From contig CANQLQ010000139.1 of NCBI GenBank assembly GCA_947624755.1, positions 1 to 5,678 on the forward strand: a stretch of 5,678 nucleotides of DNA. Direction: 5' to 3'. Below are positions 4,818 to 5,678 of this stretch, one piece after another. The stretch is from an uncultured Clostridia bacterium (lineage in GTDB: Bacteria; Bacillota; Clostridia; Oscillospirales; Acutalibacteraceae). The notes under the pieces were generated by a model that was not told the DNA's origin, made no database searches, and saw only the letters and a program-made list of their open reading frames with translations. A program made the translations under genes and the position numbers. Numbering within the stretch: position 1 is the first letter of the stretch; every line of letters begins with the position of its first letter.

Positions 4818-5678
4818 TTATTTGCTTTGCACAATAAGTGTAAAGCCTACCTCATATTTGTTTCCGGCAAGATTCTTATGTTCTTCAAGTGTGTGAGCTC
4901 CCCAGCTGTCGTAGCCGCCGACACCCATTTGACGCGCCGCAACGGTGATGTATGTCTTGTCATTTTGTGAAAGCTCATAACCATGACCTGCCTTTTCAAG
5001 CTCATCAACCGACCAGCGGCAGACATTGAGTTCCATACTTTTGTCGGCTTCAATAACAAGGTTCTGCTTTGTTCCGAGAAGCTTTGCATAACGTACATCG
5101 GTTCTGTTTCCGTGTTCCTGCGGTTTGAGATACGGGGTATAAAGGTCTGCAATATCGGTCTTGTAAAGTCCGATGTCGGCGCTCTTGTTTCGGTCAATGT
5201 AGTTTTCGTGAGGTCCTCTTCCGAGATATTCAATCGAATAAAAGCTCTGTGCGCTGTCAATCGTAAGCGCTATTTGCGGAACTTCGGGCATTCCTTCGGG
5301 AACGTCAACGCTGTAATCAATATGTACTGCCTCAGATGTTATTGTATAAACGAGTTCTCCGAGAGTTTCAACAGGTGAAGTATGTATATAGAACATGGTT
5401 TTAACAATAACCTTGTCGCCCATTTCCTTTACTTCAACCGTCTTAAATGAGCTGTCCGGACCTGCGTGTTTCCACATACCGCAGCGAACGTGCATATGAC
5501 TTCCCCTGTCGTTGTCTGTAAGCGCTCTCCAGAACTGCGGCGTAATCGGTGAAGAAAGAAGCTCTTCGCCGTTTTTCTTTATTGAATACAGCTTGTTGCT
5601 TCTTCTTGAAAAACGAACTTCCATATCGCCGCCGAAAATATAAAGCGTGCCATATTCAACACGAGTTGTCATTTCAGA
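4818..5678 (-). CDS. beta-galactosidase (GH2, LacZ/EbgA type), C-terminal part
   Basis: This is the C-terminal beta-sandwich (Bgal small chain, domain 5) of a family-2 glycoside hydrolase that hydrolyses beta-galactosides such as lactose. Numbered from the ATG at 5672, signatures are TPQFWRALTDNDRG (44-57), IEYLGRGPHENYIDR (147-161), HGNRTDVRYAKL (187-198) and ARQMGVGGYDSWG (246-258). W257 corresponds to the substrate-contacting tryptophan of E. coli LacZ (W999). The frame stays open to the window edge (two more codons), so the ATG at 5672 is probably internal. The catalytic TIM barrel, with its acid/base and nucleophile glutamates, would lie beyond the window. The alternative is a separate LacM-like small subunit starting at 5672, which cannot be excluded without more upstream sequence. 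It has no signal for secretion in this part. The stop is TAA at 4818; the small peptide gene follows. Confidence 0.9.
   Translation of the reverse strand, partial: SEMTTRVEYGTLYIFGGDMEVRFSRRSNKLYSIKKNGEELLSSPITPQFWRALTDNDRGSHMHVRCGMWKHAGPDSSFKTVEVKEMGDKVIVKTMFYIHTSPVETLGELVYTITSEAVHIDYSVDVPEGMPEVPQIALTIDSAQSFYSIEYLGRGPHENYIDRNKSADIGLYKTDIADLYTPYLKPQEHGNRTDVRYAKLLGTKQNLVIEADKSMELNVCRWSVDELEKAGHGYELSQNDKTYITVAARQMGVGGYDSWGAHTLEEHKNLAGNKYEVGFTLIVQSK

Noticed and set aside
4491..4970. 159-residue plus-strand reading frame
   Set aside because: It crosses the hairpin repeat, the small peptide gene and the antisense of the well-supported beta-galactosidase; it has no ribosome binding site and no family-like sequence.
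1..5678. CRISPR array, tRNA, rRNA, transposase or phage genes
   Set aside because: No regularly spaced repeats, cloverleaf pattern or characteristic protein motifs were seen on either strand.

Overview
The window looks like a piece of a low-to-moderate GC Clostridia chromosome. Oscillospirales/Ruminococcaceae is my best guess, from protein style, strong GGAGG ribosome binding sites, long dispersed intergenic repeats and metabolic gene content. That taxonomy is inference; no rRNA or marker tree is available. Every protein gene I can support lies on the minus strand, so transcription runs from high to low coordinates.

Layout in transcription order. (1) 5678-4818: the C-terminal part of a family-2 glycoside hydrolase of the LacZ/EbgA beta-galactosidase type, cut by the window edge. 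(2) 4781-4680: an unlisted 33-residue membrane peptide gene with a consensus ribosome binding site. (3) 4679-4258: about 420 bp without a gene, filled with repeats. These include a GC-rich hairpin-bearing element, a short duplicated motif and two copies of a 24-bp motif. (4) 4257-3082: an RlmD/RlmCD-type 23S rRNA m5U methyltransferase lacking the TRAM domain. (5) 3073-2408: an orphan P-loop kinase/ATPase, 8 bp downstream and probably in the same transcript. (6) 2266-1937: a small antibiotic-biosynthesis-monooxygenase (ABM/YgiN-like) protein, with a candidate promoter of its own. (7) 1868-600: metY, O-acetylhomoserine sulfhydrylase. (8) 595-182: a half-size EamA/DMT transporter starting 4 bp after the metY stop. 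(9) 181-1: a plus-strand intrinsic terminator, probably for a convergent gene outside the window, abutting a second copy of the GC-rich repeat.

Functionally the window is mostly ordinary housekeeping: lactose/galactoside hydrolysis, rRNA modification, and sulfur amino acid synthesis with an adjacent small exporter-like protein. I see no defence system, CRISPR array, prophage or transposase gene. The less routine content is in the non-coding DNA and small genes. There is a direct repeat pair flanking about 4.4 kb whose length difference is explained by a CCTTTTG-mediated 43-nt deletion. A 24-bp motif recurs in the same orientation in the intergenic gaps ahead of rlmD, the ABM gene and metY. 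The small transmembrane peptide follows the beta-galactosidase.
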